NCBI RefSeq assembly: GCF_022397955.1
Contig: NZ_JAKEUQ010000006.1
Coordinates: 120,192-184,191, forward strand
Direction of reading: 5' to 3'
Origin: Vibrio sp. Isolate32
GTDB lineage: Bacteria; Pseudomonadota; Gammaproteobacteria; Enterobacterales; Vibrionaceae
DNA: 64,000 nt
Numbering within the stretch: the stretch's first letter is position 1; every line of letters starts with the position of its first letter. The translations under genes were made by a program, and so were the position numbers. Positions 54,237 to 63,110 of this stretch are shown piece by piece. The notes below the pieces were generated by a model. That model was not told the DNA's origin. It saw only the letters and a list, made by a program, of their open reading frames with translations, and did no database searches.

Positions 54237-54317
54237 ACTAACTCCTTACCAAAACCTAAACACACAAACAGTGAATCCGTACATTAGATGCCACCACGCT
54301 ATACGTTGCAAGGTCTA

Positions 54318-54647
54318 TCAGTTAAATAGGTAATCAACCGCGACAAGATTATAGAGCAAGAACACGCCCATACTGACGCCGATCGTAAGTAGCACATTGC
54401 CTGTTTTCCAAATCAGCAAGCCAGTCATCACCGCGCCTATCAAGTATGGGTTTTCAAAACTTGGCCAAAATGCCTGCTCTGGAGCAAACACAATCGGCCC
54501 CCAGATCGCAGTCAGTACCGCTGGACTTGAATAACACAATAAACGTCGCGTAGTTTGGTTAAGTCGAAGCGGAATCGCTGGCTCCAGAAATAAGTATCGG
54601 CTAAAAAACACAATCGCTGTCATCAGTAATATCGTTAACCAGATCAT
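54318..54647 (-). CDS. azlD: AzlD-family branched-chain amino-acid exporter subunit
   Basis: A 109-residue protein with four hydrophobic segments and the AzlD-typical start IWLTILLMTAIVFFSRYLFL, followed by RRLLCYSSPAVLTAIWGPIV. It forms a two-component exporter for branched-chain amino acids (and analogues) with the AzlC protein encoded 2 bp upstream. Confidence 0.85.
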   Translation of the reverse strand: MIWLTILLMTAIVFFSRYLFLEPAIPLRLNQTTRRLLCYSSPAVLTAIWGPIVFAPEQAFWPSFENPYLIGAVMTGLLIWKTGNVLLTIGVSMGVFLLYNLVAVDYLFN

Positions 54648-54649
54648 CT

Positions 54650-55378
54650 CTATTTCCCTTCCATGATTGGCTTTTTGCCGTTATTGCGCTCTTGAAATGA
54701 CTCACTGAGAAAGCCCGCTAACATGCCAGCAATTGCTGCAATCATGAGCCCGCCTTCAACGTTATTCACCGACATAGCAACCGAAGTCACCAATGAAACC
54801 AACACGCACACTACAACAGGCAATGTTCTGATTAACAGGAATACCAACGCAATGAAAGTCGCGGCGACCGCAAAGTCGAGGCCAATTTCATTAAGGGATG
54901 GAATTTGGCTTCCAGCGACAATGCCAACGAAGCTCGCGATATTCCAAACCAGATAAAAACCGCCGCCAACGCCCGCGGCATACCAACGATTAAACTCTTG
55001 CTGAGACTGCCCGCTACAAATCGCAAACAGTTCATCTGTTAACCAAAAGCCAAGCAATAAACGCCAACGAGCAGGAAGGTGGCTTATCTTGTCGCGCATC
55101 GACACACTGTATAAAAAGTGTCTAGAGGTGATGAACAGTGTGGTCAACAACATGGTGCCAAGGCCAATGCCCGCTTTGAACATACCCGCGGCGACAAGTT
55201 GCGCTGAGCCAGCAAACAAAATAGCCGACATCGCTTGCGCTTGAAGTTGATTCAACCCAGCATCTATCGCATATGAGCCCGCTAGAATTCCCCAAGGGAT
55301 AACCGCAATGCTCAACGGCATTCCCGCTAAAACGCCCTTCCATAACTGTGTTCGTCTATCCATTTTTTCACTGTCCAT
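54650..55378 (-). CDS. azlC: AzlC-family branched-chain amino-acid exporter subunit
   Basis: A 242-residue membrane protein with about six to eight hydrophobic segments. Family features are GVLAGMPLSIAVIPWGILAG, then ILFAGSAQLVAAGMFKAGIG and RHFLYSVSMRDKIS with HLPARWRLLLGFWLTDE. It pairs with AzlD. The AraC gene 100 bp upstream on the same strand is the likely regulator. Confidence 0.88.
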   Translation of the reverse strand: MDSEKMDRRTQLWKGVLAGMPLSIAVIPWGILAGSYAIDAGLNQLQAQAMSAILFAGSAQLVAAGMFKAGIGLGTMLLTTLFITSRHFLYSVSMRDKISHLPARWRLLLGFWLTDELFAICSGQSQQEFNRWYAAGVGGGFYLVWNIASFVGIVAGSQIPSLNEIGLDFAVAATFIALVFLLIRTLPVVVCVLVSLVTSVAMSVNNVEGGLMIAAIAGMLAGFLSESFQERNNGKKPIMEGK

Positions 55379-55481
55379 ATAATTCTTTTCTCTCCCACAT
55401 TAGCTATTCAATGTAAGAAGAGTTGAGTCGGTTCGATTGTACAAACTTGCTCGATTTCGCGAACGAATTAAGGTGTCCGAT

Positions 55482-56315
55482 TCAGAGCATTTTAATGTAT
55501 TGCCCCGGCGTATAGCCATTGGCCTTTTTGAAGTGTCGATGAAAATGGCTTTGATCATGAAAGCCACACTCTTGCGCGGTATCAGAAATGGTATGTCCTT
55601 GTTTCAATAGCTTACGAGAAAGCCTTAACCGAGATTGGATTTGATACGCATGTGGCGGAAGACCAAACTCTTTTTGAAAAGAACGCACTAAGTGAAACGG
55701 GCTCAATGCCGCTAACTTAGATAGCTCTTCTAGGGACACATCGGTTTGTGGAAAGTCATCTAAGAACTCTTTAACCAGAACGAGCTGACGCTGAGTTTTC
55801 CCATCGAGTTGAGAGTTAAGCGGCGATTTTCCATGTCGACTAATCAGCTTAACCAACATCCCATACATCAATGTTTCTCTTAACAAGCGGTTATCAGACT
55901 CATCTATCGTGTTGAAGACTAATCTCAATTGATTGGCGAGCTCAGAGTCTTCTACAACCGCTCTTGGGAAGTAAGGCGCACCGTAGTTCGGTAGGTTTAA
56001 CTCTTGAGTGATCTTGGCAAGTTGCTCTGGGAGTGGATACATCGCTCGATACGCCCAACCGCCTTCTGTGGCAGAGTGCCCGCTATGAACTTCGTCGGCA
56101 TTGACCAAAATAATCGCATCTTGTGGTGCAATATGATGTCCGCCCGTTCGATAGAAACGCTGAGCGCCCTGCTCGATGACGCCAAGTGTGTAGCCCTCAT
56201 GGCTATGGCGTGAGAAGTTCTGCTTTTCGTATTCAGCATCAAGAATTTCAAGGCCACCGAGCTCTTCAGTTATCTTATATTCGGCCTTTTCTTTAGAGCG
56301 TTTCTTGTTCTCCAT
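55482..56315 (-). CDS. AraC-family regulator with cupin sensor
   Basis: A 277-residue regulator. The N-terminal cupin-like AraC-binding domain includes SRHSHEGYTLGVIEQGAQRF and ILVNADEVHSG. The C-terminal double HTH has LSPFHLVRSFQKEFGLPPHA, then AQECGFHDQSHFHRHFKKAN and GYTPGQYIKML. ATG 56315 is preferred over the in-frame TTG at 56327. Its closeness to azlCD suggests it controls that exporter. Confidence 0.88.
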   Translation of the reverse strand: MENKKRSKEKAEYKITEELGGLEILDAEYEKQNFSRHSHEGYTLGVIEQGAQRFYRTGGHHIAPQDAIILVNADEVHSGHSATEGGWAYRAMYPLPEQLAKITQELNLPNYGAPYFPRAVVEDSELANQLRLVFNTIDESDNRLLRETLMYGMLVKLISRHGKSPLNSQLDGKTQRQLVLVKEFLDDFPQTDVSLEELSKLAALSPFHLVRSFQKEFGLPPHAYQIQSRLRLSRKLLKQGHTISDTAQECGFHDQSHFHRHFKKANGYTPGQYIKML

Positions 56316-56551
56316 AACAATTCCCAAGCCTGTTAATTATCGAGCGACTTATCAGTCTACTCTATAGTCTCTTTCAGCTTTTGTACAAAATTGCGCTTTT
56401 GTTTGTTAATACCGTTTTTGTCATTGCCTTAATAACGCTTTCTAACTGGGAGGAAAGTCTTGGTCTATAACTAGTTGGCGAAAAACTGACAATACACATA
56501 TCGAACACACGAATAATTGGTAGCAACCATCGGCAACCGTTCTGAAATATC

Positions 56552-56890
56552 ATGAAGAAAATCTTGGCATTGTTCTGTTTTTTGAGCCTAACTGGGTGTA
56601 CTCACAACCAGTCGAAAGCACTAAGTATGAATTCCTCGCCAGTTAATACATACCCACAATCCATGTCAAACCTCCAACTGTGCGATACCTTGTATTGCGG
56701 GAGACCGAGCAACCAAACACTCGCAGCAATTGGCAGTGAATTTAATCGAAGAGGATTATCTAAGAGTTGGTGTGATACCGAAACCAACAAGCTCTATCTA
56801 ACAAAGACAATTGATTGGGTTGCTGACCAACTAGAAGACAAAGAAGATTCAGAGGAAGAAGTGTCTGCTGTTGTATTGCCCGCGAGTTAA
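56552..56890 (+). CDS. Hypothetical lipoprotein, 112 aa
   Basis: The start MKKILALFCFLSLTGCTHNQ has a lipobox LTGC (Cys16). The mature part has four further Cys (LCDTLYC, WCDT) and a short acidic C-terminus. The SNQTLAAIGSEFNRRGLS segment resembles small repeats found in Sel1-less Vibrio lipoproteins, but I do not assign a family. It probably faces the periplasm. It is isolated between the AraC gene (divergent) and the gadB promoter region. Confidence 0.65.
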   Translation: MKKILALFCFLSLTGCTHNQSKALSMNSSPVNTYPQSMSNLQLCDTLYCGRPSNQTLAAIGSEFNRRGLSKSWCDTETNKLYLTKTIDWVADQLEDKEDSEEEVSAVVLPAS

Positions 56891-57219
56891 GAGGATTAAA
56901 AACTTAACATCGCAGGATGGTCAAATTCTATTCAGCGATCGCAATTATATGTCTAAAACTTACAATACGAAAAAGTAAGCACAAACATTAATTTGACACT
57001 CATCATGACAACTCCGCTTTTAATAGCATGATGTTCTTTTTTAAATATTTGTTTTACCGTGCACAAAACAGATAAAACAATGTGCAATAGACAATAACAT
57101 GCTTATTTAAACTGAAATTTTATAGAATCCTGCTATGTTTATTTAACTGTCAACATTTCTATTTACTGATATGTCAATGGAAATAAGTAAAATAAATTCA
57201 ATACGATAAAGGATTTACC
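56891..57219 (+). promoter_or_regulatory. AT-rich gene-free region upstream of gadB
   Basis: About 330 bp without a coding frame and clearly richer in A+T than its surroundings. It holds the gadB promoter, with AAAGGA as ribosome-binding site. A pair of TGTGCA-like words (around 57060-57090) is the only repeated motif. The composition is typical of H-NS-silenced acid-stress promoters, but that is inference. Confidence 0.5.
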
Positions 57220-58614
57220 ATGCCTCTTCATAAAAAATCGACTGTCCGTGGTTCACTCTTAGATGATGTTTATTCTTCCAAAGATCTTTCCGTTGTTATG
57301 CCCAAGTATCGAATCCCAGAGCAAGAGCATGCACCCGATCATGCTTACCAAGTAGTACATGATGAGCTGATGCTAGATGGTAATTCGCGTCAGAATCTTG
57401 CGACATTCTGTCAAACATGGGTCGAAGACGAAGTCCATAAATTGATGGATGAATGCATCGACAAAAACATGATCGATAAAGATGAATACCCACAAACGGC
57501 AGAAATCGAATCTCGATGTGTACATATGCTCGCCGATCTTTGGCATGCACCTAACGCTGAAAATCCAATGGGATGTTCAACAACTGGCTCAAGTGAAGCC
57601 GCAATGCTTGGTGGTATGGCGCTTAAATGGTCTTGGCGTGAGAAAATGAAGAAGCAAGGCAAACCAACTGATCGCCCGAATCTTATCTGTGGCCCAGTTC
57701 AAGTTTGTTGGCATAAATTTGCCCGTTACTGGGACATTGAACTTCGCGAAATCCCAATGCAAGGTCACCGCCTGATCATGACCCCAGAGGAAGTAATCAA
57801 ACGTTGTGACGAAAATACGATTGGTGTTGTCCCAACGTTAGGCGTGACCTTTACTTGCCAATACGAGCCAGTACAAGCGGTGCACGAAGCGTTAGATAAA
57901 CTACAAGAAGAGACCGGATTAGATATTCCGATTCACGTTGATGGTGCGAGTGGTGCCTTTCTCGCCCCATTCTGCGATCCAGATTTAGTGTGGGACTTCC
58001 GCTTACCAAGAGTAAAGTCCATCAATGCCTCTGGACATAAGTTTGGCCTTTCCCCACTTGGCGTTGGTTGGGTTGTTTGGCGAGATGCCGATGCTCTGCA
58101 TGAAGACTTGATCTTTAACGTCAACTATCTCGGTGGCAACATGCCCACCTTTGCACTCAATTTCTCTCGCCCTGGTGGTCAAATCGTTGCTCAATATTAT
58201 AACTTCTTGCGTCTTGGCAAAGAGGGCTATCGTAAGATCCACGATGCTTGTTACGACACAGCTCGTTACCTTGCCAAAGAAGTCGATAAAATGGGTATGT
58301 TCCACATCATCTATGATGGACATGGTGGTATCCCTGCACTGAGTTGGTCAATAAAAGATGGCGCAAACCCAGGCTTCAATCTTTACGATCTTTCTGATCG
58401 CATTCGATCTCGTGGCTGGCAAATTGCGGCTTATGCTATGCCTGCCGAACGCGAAGATCTAGTGATCATGCGTATTTTGGTTCGACATGGATTTAGCCGA
58501 GATATGGCGGATCTTTTGATTTCCGATTTACAACACTGCGTGGACTTCTTCAACAAGCATCCTGTCGTCAACGGTAGCGACGCTGATGAGTCGAGTAACT
58601 TTAACCACGGCTAA
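57220..58614 (+). CDS. gadB: Glutamate decarboxylase
   Basis: A 464-residue PLP enzyme (E. coli GadB: 466 aa). [20 protein letters not shown] binds the cofactor phosphate, [19 protein letters not shown] carries the Asp that contacts the pyridine ring, and [18 protein letters not shown] contains the Schiff-base Lys. The C-terminus ends Asn-Phe-Asn-His-Gly, with a His close to the end as in the pH-sensing tail of E. coli GadB. It turns glutamate into GABA and CO2, consuming a cytoplasmic proton. The exchanger gene follows 74 bp later without a terminator. Confidence 0.95.
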   Translation: MPLHKKSTVRGSLLDDVYSSKDLSVVMPKYRIPEQEHAPDHAYQVVHDELMLDGNSRQNLATFCQTWVEDEVHKLMDECIDKNMIDKDEYPQTAEIESRCVHMLADLWHAPNAENPMGCSTTGSSEAAMLGGMALKWSWREKMKKQGKPTDRPNLICGPVQVCWHKFARYWDIELREIPMQGHRLIMTPEEVIKRCDENTIGVVPTLGVTFTCQYEPVQAVHEALDKLQEETGLDIPIHVDGASGAFLAPFCDPDLVWDFRLPRVKSINASGHKFGLSPLGVGWVVWRDADALHEDLIFNVNYLGGNMPTFALNFSRPGGQIVAQYYNFLRLGKEGYRKIHDACYDTARYLAKEVDKMGMFHIIYDGHGGIPALSWSIKDGANPGFNLYDLSDRIRSRGWQIAAYAMPAEREDLVIMRILVRHGFSRDMADLLISDLQHCVDFFNKHPVVNGSDADESSNFNHG

Positions 58615-58688
58615 TTGTCCCCTTCCACTTAAAGCAAGGAACTCTCATGATTCCTTGCTCTTATATCAACAAATTCACAGGTGACACT

Positions 58689-60416
58689 ATGTCCTTTCTA
58701 TTTAGTTACTTGTCAGAAAACCCGTTCGTTTTTCTCTTTCTATCTCTCGCTATTGGATACCCGCTTGGTCGACTCACATTCAAAGGAGTGAGCCTAGGAA
58801 CAACAGCTGGCACTTTAGTTGTTGGTGTTGCTTTAGCTCTTACCTCCTTTTCGGTTTATGGGCTAAAAATTGAAGAGCCGGGGCTGGTCTCAGATATCTT
58901 CTTAATGATGTTCATGTACGCGATTGGGATGAAAGTGGGGCCACAATTTTTCTCCGGTCTTGCCAGAGGAGGGATCGACTTCGTCGTCATTGGTTTGATT
59001 GTCGTGTTCAGCAATTTTGCGATTGTTATCATCGGCGCCAAGCTAATGGGTCTAGAGCCCGGCTACGCCGCTGGCATCATTTCTGGCAGTTACACAGTGA
59101 CCGCAGTAATGGGCGTAGCGCAGTCAGCAATTAGCTCTGGTGCATTTACACCACCAGAGGGTATGAGTATTGATCAGGTCAGTGCTAATATTGCCGCGGG
59201 CTATGCGATAAGTTATGTCCTTTCGACCGTCCTGATCATCTTGTTCATTAAGTATCTCCCTTCTCTCTTTGGTATTGACCCGGTCAAAGCAGGTAAAGAG
59301 GCAGAGGCGGAATTCTCTACAGGGGATGACAATGAAAAACTCCCAAGCACCTTTGGGTTTTCAGATGTGGGTGTCCTACCGATTGATGTTCGTGCCTATA
59401 AAGTCACACACCAAGAGTTAGTTGGCCGTTCAGTGTATGAGTTGTATCATAAGTTCCCTGATGCGGCCGTGCTTAAAGTGGTTCGAGGTGAGCAAGTCAT
59501 TGATGCTTCCTATAACCCAACGCTTGAGTTAAATGATGTTATTGGCATTCGCGGAGAATATCGCGTCTTGATTGCGGAAGGTGAAGCCGATATCGGAAAT
59601 GAAGTCGATGAGCCACGCGCAAGAAATGTCGACATTGAAGTGGCTGATATTCACGTTGGTAAATCTGAGCATGCAGGGAAAACTGTCGCAAAATTGCATG
59701 CCGAAGTCGGCTTTGGTGTTTATTTCAAAGCGATATTTCGACAAGGCCACCAGCAACCTTTATTGCCACAAACTAAGGTCGAAGTGGGCGATGTTGTGCG
59801 TATTGCAGGCTCCCAATGGTGCGTAGAGCAAACCGCATCCAAACTCAATAGTGTTCCGATTGTAGAGAGCACGGTCACCGAAACCTTCTACCTCGCCCTC
59901 TCCCTTCTTATTGGCTATGTCTTTGGACATTTGAGTGTCACCGTTGCAGGTATCCCTTTTGCCCTAGGCACATCGGCGGGTTGCATGTTAACCGGGATCG
60001 TTTTCTCATTCCTACGAACTCGTAACCCTAGCTTTGGCGGCCCCATGAGTGAAGGGGCAAGAAGCTTTCTACAAGACATCGGCCTAAATCTGTTTGTTGC
60101 TGTATTGGCAGCGACGGTAGGCCCAAAAATACTGGCCTCTTTTCAAGGCATCATTGTCATCAAGATAGCTTTACTCGGGGTGACAGCTGCTTTAGTACCA
60201 CCTTTATTAGCTTGGTTGTACGGCTTGTATTTCCGCAAAATGAATCCTGCAATTTTAGCTGGAGCTTGTGCCGGAGGCAGGAACAGTACGCCAGCACTGA
60301 AAGGCGCACAAGATGCCAGTTACAGTGACATGCCAGCGATAGGCTATCCTGTGCCCTACGCTTTAACATCGGTCTTGGTTCTTATTCTGGGTTACATCGC
60401 AATGGTCATCAGTTAA
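58689..60416 (+). CDS. AspT-family (aspartate:alanine exchanger-type) transporter, probable glutamate/GABA antiporter
   Basis: ATG at 58689 follows AGGTG; an in-frame start at 58647 is unlikely. The 575-residue protein has the AspT/YidE/YbjL layout: an N-terminal membrane block (about 1-190), two central TrkA-C (RCK_C) domains (about 215-385), and a second membrane block (about 395-575). Family motifs are GLVSDIFLMMFMYAIGMKVG (first block) and GARSFLQDIGLNLFVAVLAA with GACAGGRNSTPAL (second block). AspT proteins exchange a substrate amino acid for its decarboxylation product. Downstream of gadB the natural pair is glutamate in, GABA out, in place of GadC. Confidence 0.85.
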   Translation: MSFLFSYLSENPFVFLFLSLAIGYPLGRLTFKGVSLGTTAGTLVVGVALALTSFSVYGLKIEEPGLVSDIFLMMFMYAIGMKVGPQFFSGLARGGIDFVVIGLIVVFSNFAIVIIGAKLMGLEPGYAAGIISGSYTVTAVMGVAQSAISSGAFTPPEGMSIDQVSANIAAGYAISYVLSTVLIILFIKYLPSLFGIDPVKAGKEAEAEFSTGDDNEKLPSTFGFSDVGVLPIDVRAYKVTHQELVGRSVYELYHKFPDAAVLKVVRGEQVIDASYNPTLELNDVIGIRGEYRVLIAEGEADIGNEVDEPRARNVDIEVADIHVGKSEHAGKTVAKLHAEVGFGVYFKAIFRQGHQQPLLPQTKVEVGDVVRIAGSQWCVEQTASKLNSVPIVESTVTETFYLALSLLIGYVFGHLSVTVAGIPFALGTSAGCMLTGIVFSFLRTRNPSFGGPMSEGARSFLQDIGLNLFVAVLAATVGPKILASFQGIIVIKIALLGVTAALVPPLLAWLYGLYFRKMNPAILAGACAGGRNSTPALKGAQDASYSDMPAIGYPVPYALTSVLVLILGYIAMVIS

Positions 60417-60510
60417 TTAAATCGAACTTTTGATACATAGTCTATGATTTAAGCGTAACCATGGATGTGTGATGACATGCACCGAACACGATAATGAGTA
60501 AGGAGAAGTT

Positions 60511-60762
60511 ATGGGGTTTATATCTTGGATTATTCTTGGTTTGATTGCAGGGGCATTAGCTAAGTGGCTAATGCCGGGCAATGATGGTGGTGGGTGGCTC
60601 GCCACCATTATTCTAGGTATTGCTGGTGCCTTTGTTGGTGGTTTCTTAGGGAGCTTCATCGGCCTCGGCAGTGCTGATGGCATTAACATCGGTAGCATTA
60701 TAACCGCAACGCTTGGCGCATTCGTGTTGCTATTTGTTTATAACCGTTTCCTAAAAAACTGA
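60511..60762 (+). CDS. GlsB/YeaQ/YmgE-family stress membrane protein
   Basis: An 83-residue protein with three hydrophobic Gly-rich segments, typical of the transglycosylase-associated protein family: ISWIILGLIAGALAKWLMPG, then GGGWLATIILGIAGAFVGGF, and a last helix ending VYNRFLKN. Family members respond to envelope and acid stress. AAGGAGAAG precedes the ATG. It is downstream of the gad genes on the same strand and could be co-induced, but has its own upstream gap and terminator. Confidence 0.88.
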   Translation: MGFISWIILGLIAGALAKWLMPGNDGGGWLATIILGIAGAFVGGFLGSFIGLGSADGINIGSIITATLGAFVLLFVYNRFLKN

Positions 60763-60783
60763 TATTTTCACACCTATAGTCAG

Positions 60784-60814
60784 AAATAGGCCTTTCGTAA
60801 TGAAAGGCCTATTT
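60784..60814 (+). terminator. Rho-independent terminator
   Basis: A perfect 13-bp stem (AAATAGGCCTTTC / GAAAGGCCTATTT) with a GTAAT loop. It can work in both directions because its ends are A- and T-rich. Confidence 0.8.
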
Positions 60815-61108
60815 AAGTTCGATGACTAACGATTCTGAAGGTTCTATTGCTAGCTCGTGTTCTGCTACACAAGAAAGCAGATGACAGTGGTATGTTAACT
60901 GCCCATGATGTAATCTATTATCAATTATAGTACAAAGACCGATAAACGAAATCTATCGAAAAGTATGACGACGACGGAATTAGCACGTCACACGAAGTTT
61001 ACGAAAATAGTTAACATATTTAAGGAAGCGACATCAACCCTATGTTATCTGATATGTATAGATAGTTTTAGCTATGCTTAAGTCGTTCACCTACAGCCCC
61101 ATTAACTC
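60815..61108. other. Gene-free interval before the accD paralogue
   Basis: About 290 bp with no coding frame above 30 codons and no recognised RNA or repeat. It separates the gad block from the accD/LysR/IS91 block and may contain the boundary of an acquired segment, but no direct repeat or integrase site was found. Confidence 0.5.
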
Positions 61109-61132
61109 ATTAGTTTAATTGGTTAAACTAAT
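61109..61132 (-). terminator. AT-rich hairpin after the accD paralogue
   Basis: ATTAGTTTAA and TTAAACTAAT form a perfect 10-bp stem with a 4-nt loop, 17 bp past the stop codon. The T-run is weak, so it is a probable but not certain terminator. Confidence 0.55.
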
Positions 61133-61148
61133 TTATAAATATTCTAGA

Positions 61149-62039
61149 TTACGACTCAGTTTGATCAACATCAGTCATTTCGACAGGTAAAGTCGTATTA
61201 GTCATTTTTGCGATCAGTCCGCTAACACGTTTACGCATATCACGTCGGTCTACAATCATATCGATGGCACCATGTTCTAAAAGGAACTCACTTCGTTGAA
61301 AGTTGTCTGGAAGTTTTTCACGCACAGTTTGTTCGATAACTCTACGGCCGGCAAAACCAATAATCGCTTTAGGCTCACCAATGTTGATATCTCCAAGCAT
61401 AGCTAAGCTTGCTGAGACACCGCCAAATGTCTGATCTGTTAGTACTGATATATAAGGCAACCTATAAGTAGACAATTTATTTAGGGCTGCACTAGTTTTA
61501 GACATTTGCATTAGGGACATTAGTGATTCTTGCATTCGGGCTCCGCCGCAGGCAGAAAAGCACACTAAACCACAATTAGCATCAATAGCAGCTTCAACCG
61601 CTTTAACAAATCTCGCTCCGACTACAGCTCCCATTGAGCCAGCCATAAATGAAAACTCGAATGCACATGCTACCACTGGCATCCCAAAAAGCGATCCTTT
61701 CATAACCACCAAGGCATCTGTTTCCCCTGTCGTTTTTTGAGCAATTGAGATGCGGTCCCTATAGTGTTTCATATCCTTGAAATTCAGAATATCTTTTGGC
61801 TTAAGTTCACCCGCAATCTCCACTCTATTCTCTTTATCCAAAAAGCTATCTAATCTACGACGTGCCTTCATTCTCATGTGATGATCGCACTTGGGGCACA
61901 CTTCCAGATTTTCTTCTAACGCTAAACGGTAGAGAGTTTGTTCACAGGAAGAACATTTGGTCCAAACACCTTGAGGAATAGAAGCTCGAAGCGTACTAAT
62001 TTTATTTTTTCTATCAAATAGATTTTCTAACCAACTCAT
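61149..62039 (-). CDS. accD: Acetyl-CoA carboxylase carboxyltransferase beta subunit, divergent paralogue
   Basis: A 296-residue AccD (E. coli: 304 aa). The zinc ribbon (Cys29, 32, 48, 51; TKCSSC and VCPKC) and the crotonase-like core ([50 protein letters not shown]) are intact, so it can join AccA to form malonyl-CoA. Where E. coli has DPTMGG with Met203, this protein has DQTFGG: Pro201 is Gln and Met203 is Phe. Met203 is the andrimid-resistance switch (Met-to-Leu in AdmT). The canonical neighbours truA and folC are absent. It is divergent from a LysR gene and near an IS91 remnant, so it is probably a second, resistance-type copy. Whether a normal accD exists elsewhere cannot be seen. Confidence 0.85.
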   Translation of the reverse strand: MSWLENLFDRKNKISTLRASIPQGVWTKCSSCEQTLYRLALEENLEVCPKCDHHMRMKARRRLDSFLDKENRVEIAGELKPKDILNFKDMKHYRDRISIAQKTTGETDALVVMKGSLFGMPVVACAFEFSFMAGSMGAVVGARFVKAVEAAIDANCGLVCFSACGGARMQESLMSLMQMSKTSAALNKLSTYRLPYISVLTDQTFGGVSASLAMLGDINIGEPKAIIGFAGRRVIEQTVREKLPDNFQRSEFLLEHGAIDMIVDRRDMRKRVSGLIAKMTNTTLPVEMTDVDQTES

Positions 62040-62085
62040 GGGAACCTTTTTCAGAAAACTTACGAATCAATCATTGTATTAGCCA

Positions 62086-62103
62086 ACTTTTTGGTAAAAA
62101 AGT
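62086..62103. promoter_or_regulatory. Dyad between the accD paralogue and lysR
   Basis: ACTTTTT and AAAAAGT are perfect 7-bp arms around GGTA, about 47 bp before accD and 30 bp before lysR. A wider pair, ATTGTA (62073) and TACAAT (62119), brackets it. Placement fits a shared operator. Confidence 0.6.
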
Positions 62104-62132
62104 GTATAAAATGGGTTTTACAATCCAATATT

Positions 62133-63050
62133 ATGGGATTAAAAGTGTTGGATAGAATAGAGCAACAATGGCTCAACAGCTTTCACTGTGTTTACGAAAA
62201 CAACAGTTTCAAACGGGCGGCCGAATTTCTGGGGCTACCTACCTCAAACATCAGCCGTCACATCGCCTTGCTGGAAGAGCGGTTGGACATTCGGCTGTTT
62301 GACAGAACCACACGGCGAATCAGCCCAACGGATGCAGGCGAGCACCTTTATATGCGAACCCAGCCCCTTTTAAGCAAACTCAATGATGCACTCGAAGAGG
62401 TGACCCAGCATTCTCATGAAGTGCAAGGACAGCTCAAAGTGCTCATGCCAGACTCGCCCGCCTTGGCCGAAGCCGTTGTGTCATTTTGTCAACAACACCC
62501 GTCCATTTCCTTGTGCTGCGACACTAGCATTAACCCCAAAGACGATCCCCTAGATGGCTTTGACATTGTGATCAGCTTTCACCGTGGGAAACTCGCAGAC
62601 TACAACTGGGTGGCGAAAGAGATCGCTCGATGGTCCAGTGTGGTGGTGGCTTCCCCGACTTGGCTTGATCGCCACCCAACACCCTGCCATATTACCGACT
62701 TAAGCCGCGTATCCTGCATCACCAGCTACACAGCGTTAAATGGCAGCCCTTGGGTATTTCAAAATGCCACTGGCGAGCTAATCACACAAAAGGTGCACTC
62801 TACGTTTAAGGTCAATAGTGGTCATCTTGCAAAAACAGGCGCCCTAGCTGGACTTGGTGTCGCTCTATTGCCAGTTGAAGCCTGCCTACAAGAGTTAGAC
62901 GCGGGCACATTGATCCAACTAAACATGGAGTACTCACCGGCGGATTTGGTGCTGTATGCCTTTTATGCGTCCAGAAAACACTTAGCAAAGAAAATCCCAA
63001 TGTTTATTAATCACATACAGAATCAAGCCACGATGACTGAGCGTACCTAG
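62133..63050 (+). CDS. LysR-family regulator next to the accD paralogue
   Basis: A 305-residue LysR protein. HTH: FHCVYENNSFKRAAEFLGLP and TSNISRHIALLEERLDIRLF. The effector domain spans about 95-300 (LKVLMPDSPALAEAVVSF to AGLGVALLPVEACLQEL). ATG at 62133 is used because it matches the usual LysR N-terminus; the frame is open back to 62091 without a ribosome-binding site, and a downstream TTG is possible. Base composition looks more GC-rich than accD. It probably regulates the divergent accD paralogue. Confidence 0.85.
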   Translation: MGLKVLDRIEQQWLNSFHCVYENNSFKRAAEFLGLPTSNISRHIALLEERLDIRLFDRTTRRISPTDAGEHLYMRTQPLLSKLNDALEEVTQHSHEVQGQLKVLMPDSPALAEAVVSFCQQHPSISLCCDTSINPKDDPLDGFDIVISFHRGKLADYNWVAKEIARWSSVVVASPTWLDRHPTPCHITDLSRVSCITSYTALNGSPWVFQNATGELITQKVHSTFKVNSGHLAKTGALAGLGVALLPVEACLQELDAGTLIQLNMEYSPADLVLYAFYASRKHLAKKIPMFINHIQNQATMTERT

Positions 63051-63110
63051 GTAGGCCGCACAAACTCAAACAAACCCGTAAGTAGAAAAATGTGAGTGTG
63101 TCACAATGTT

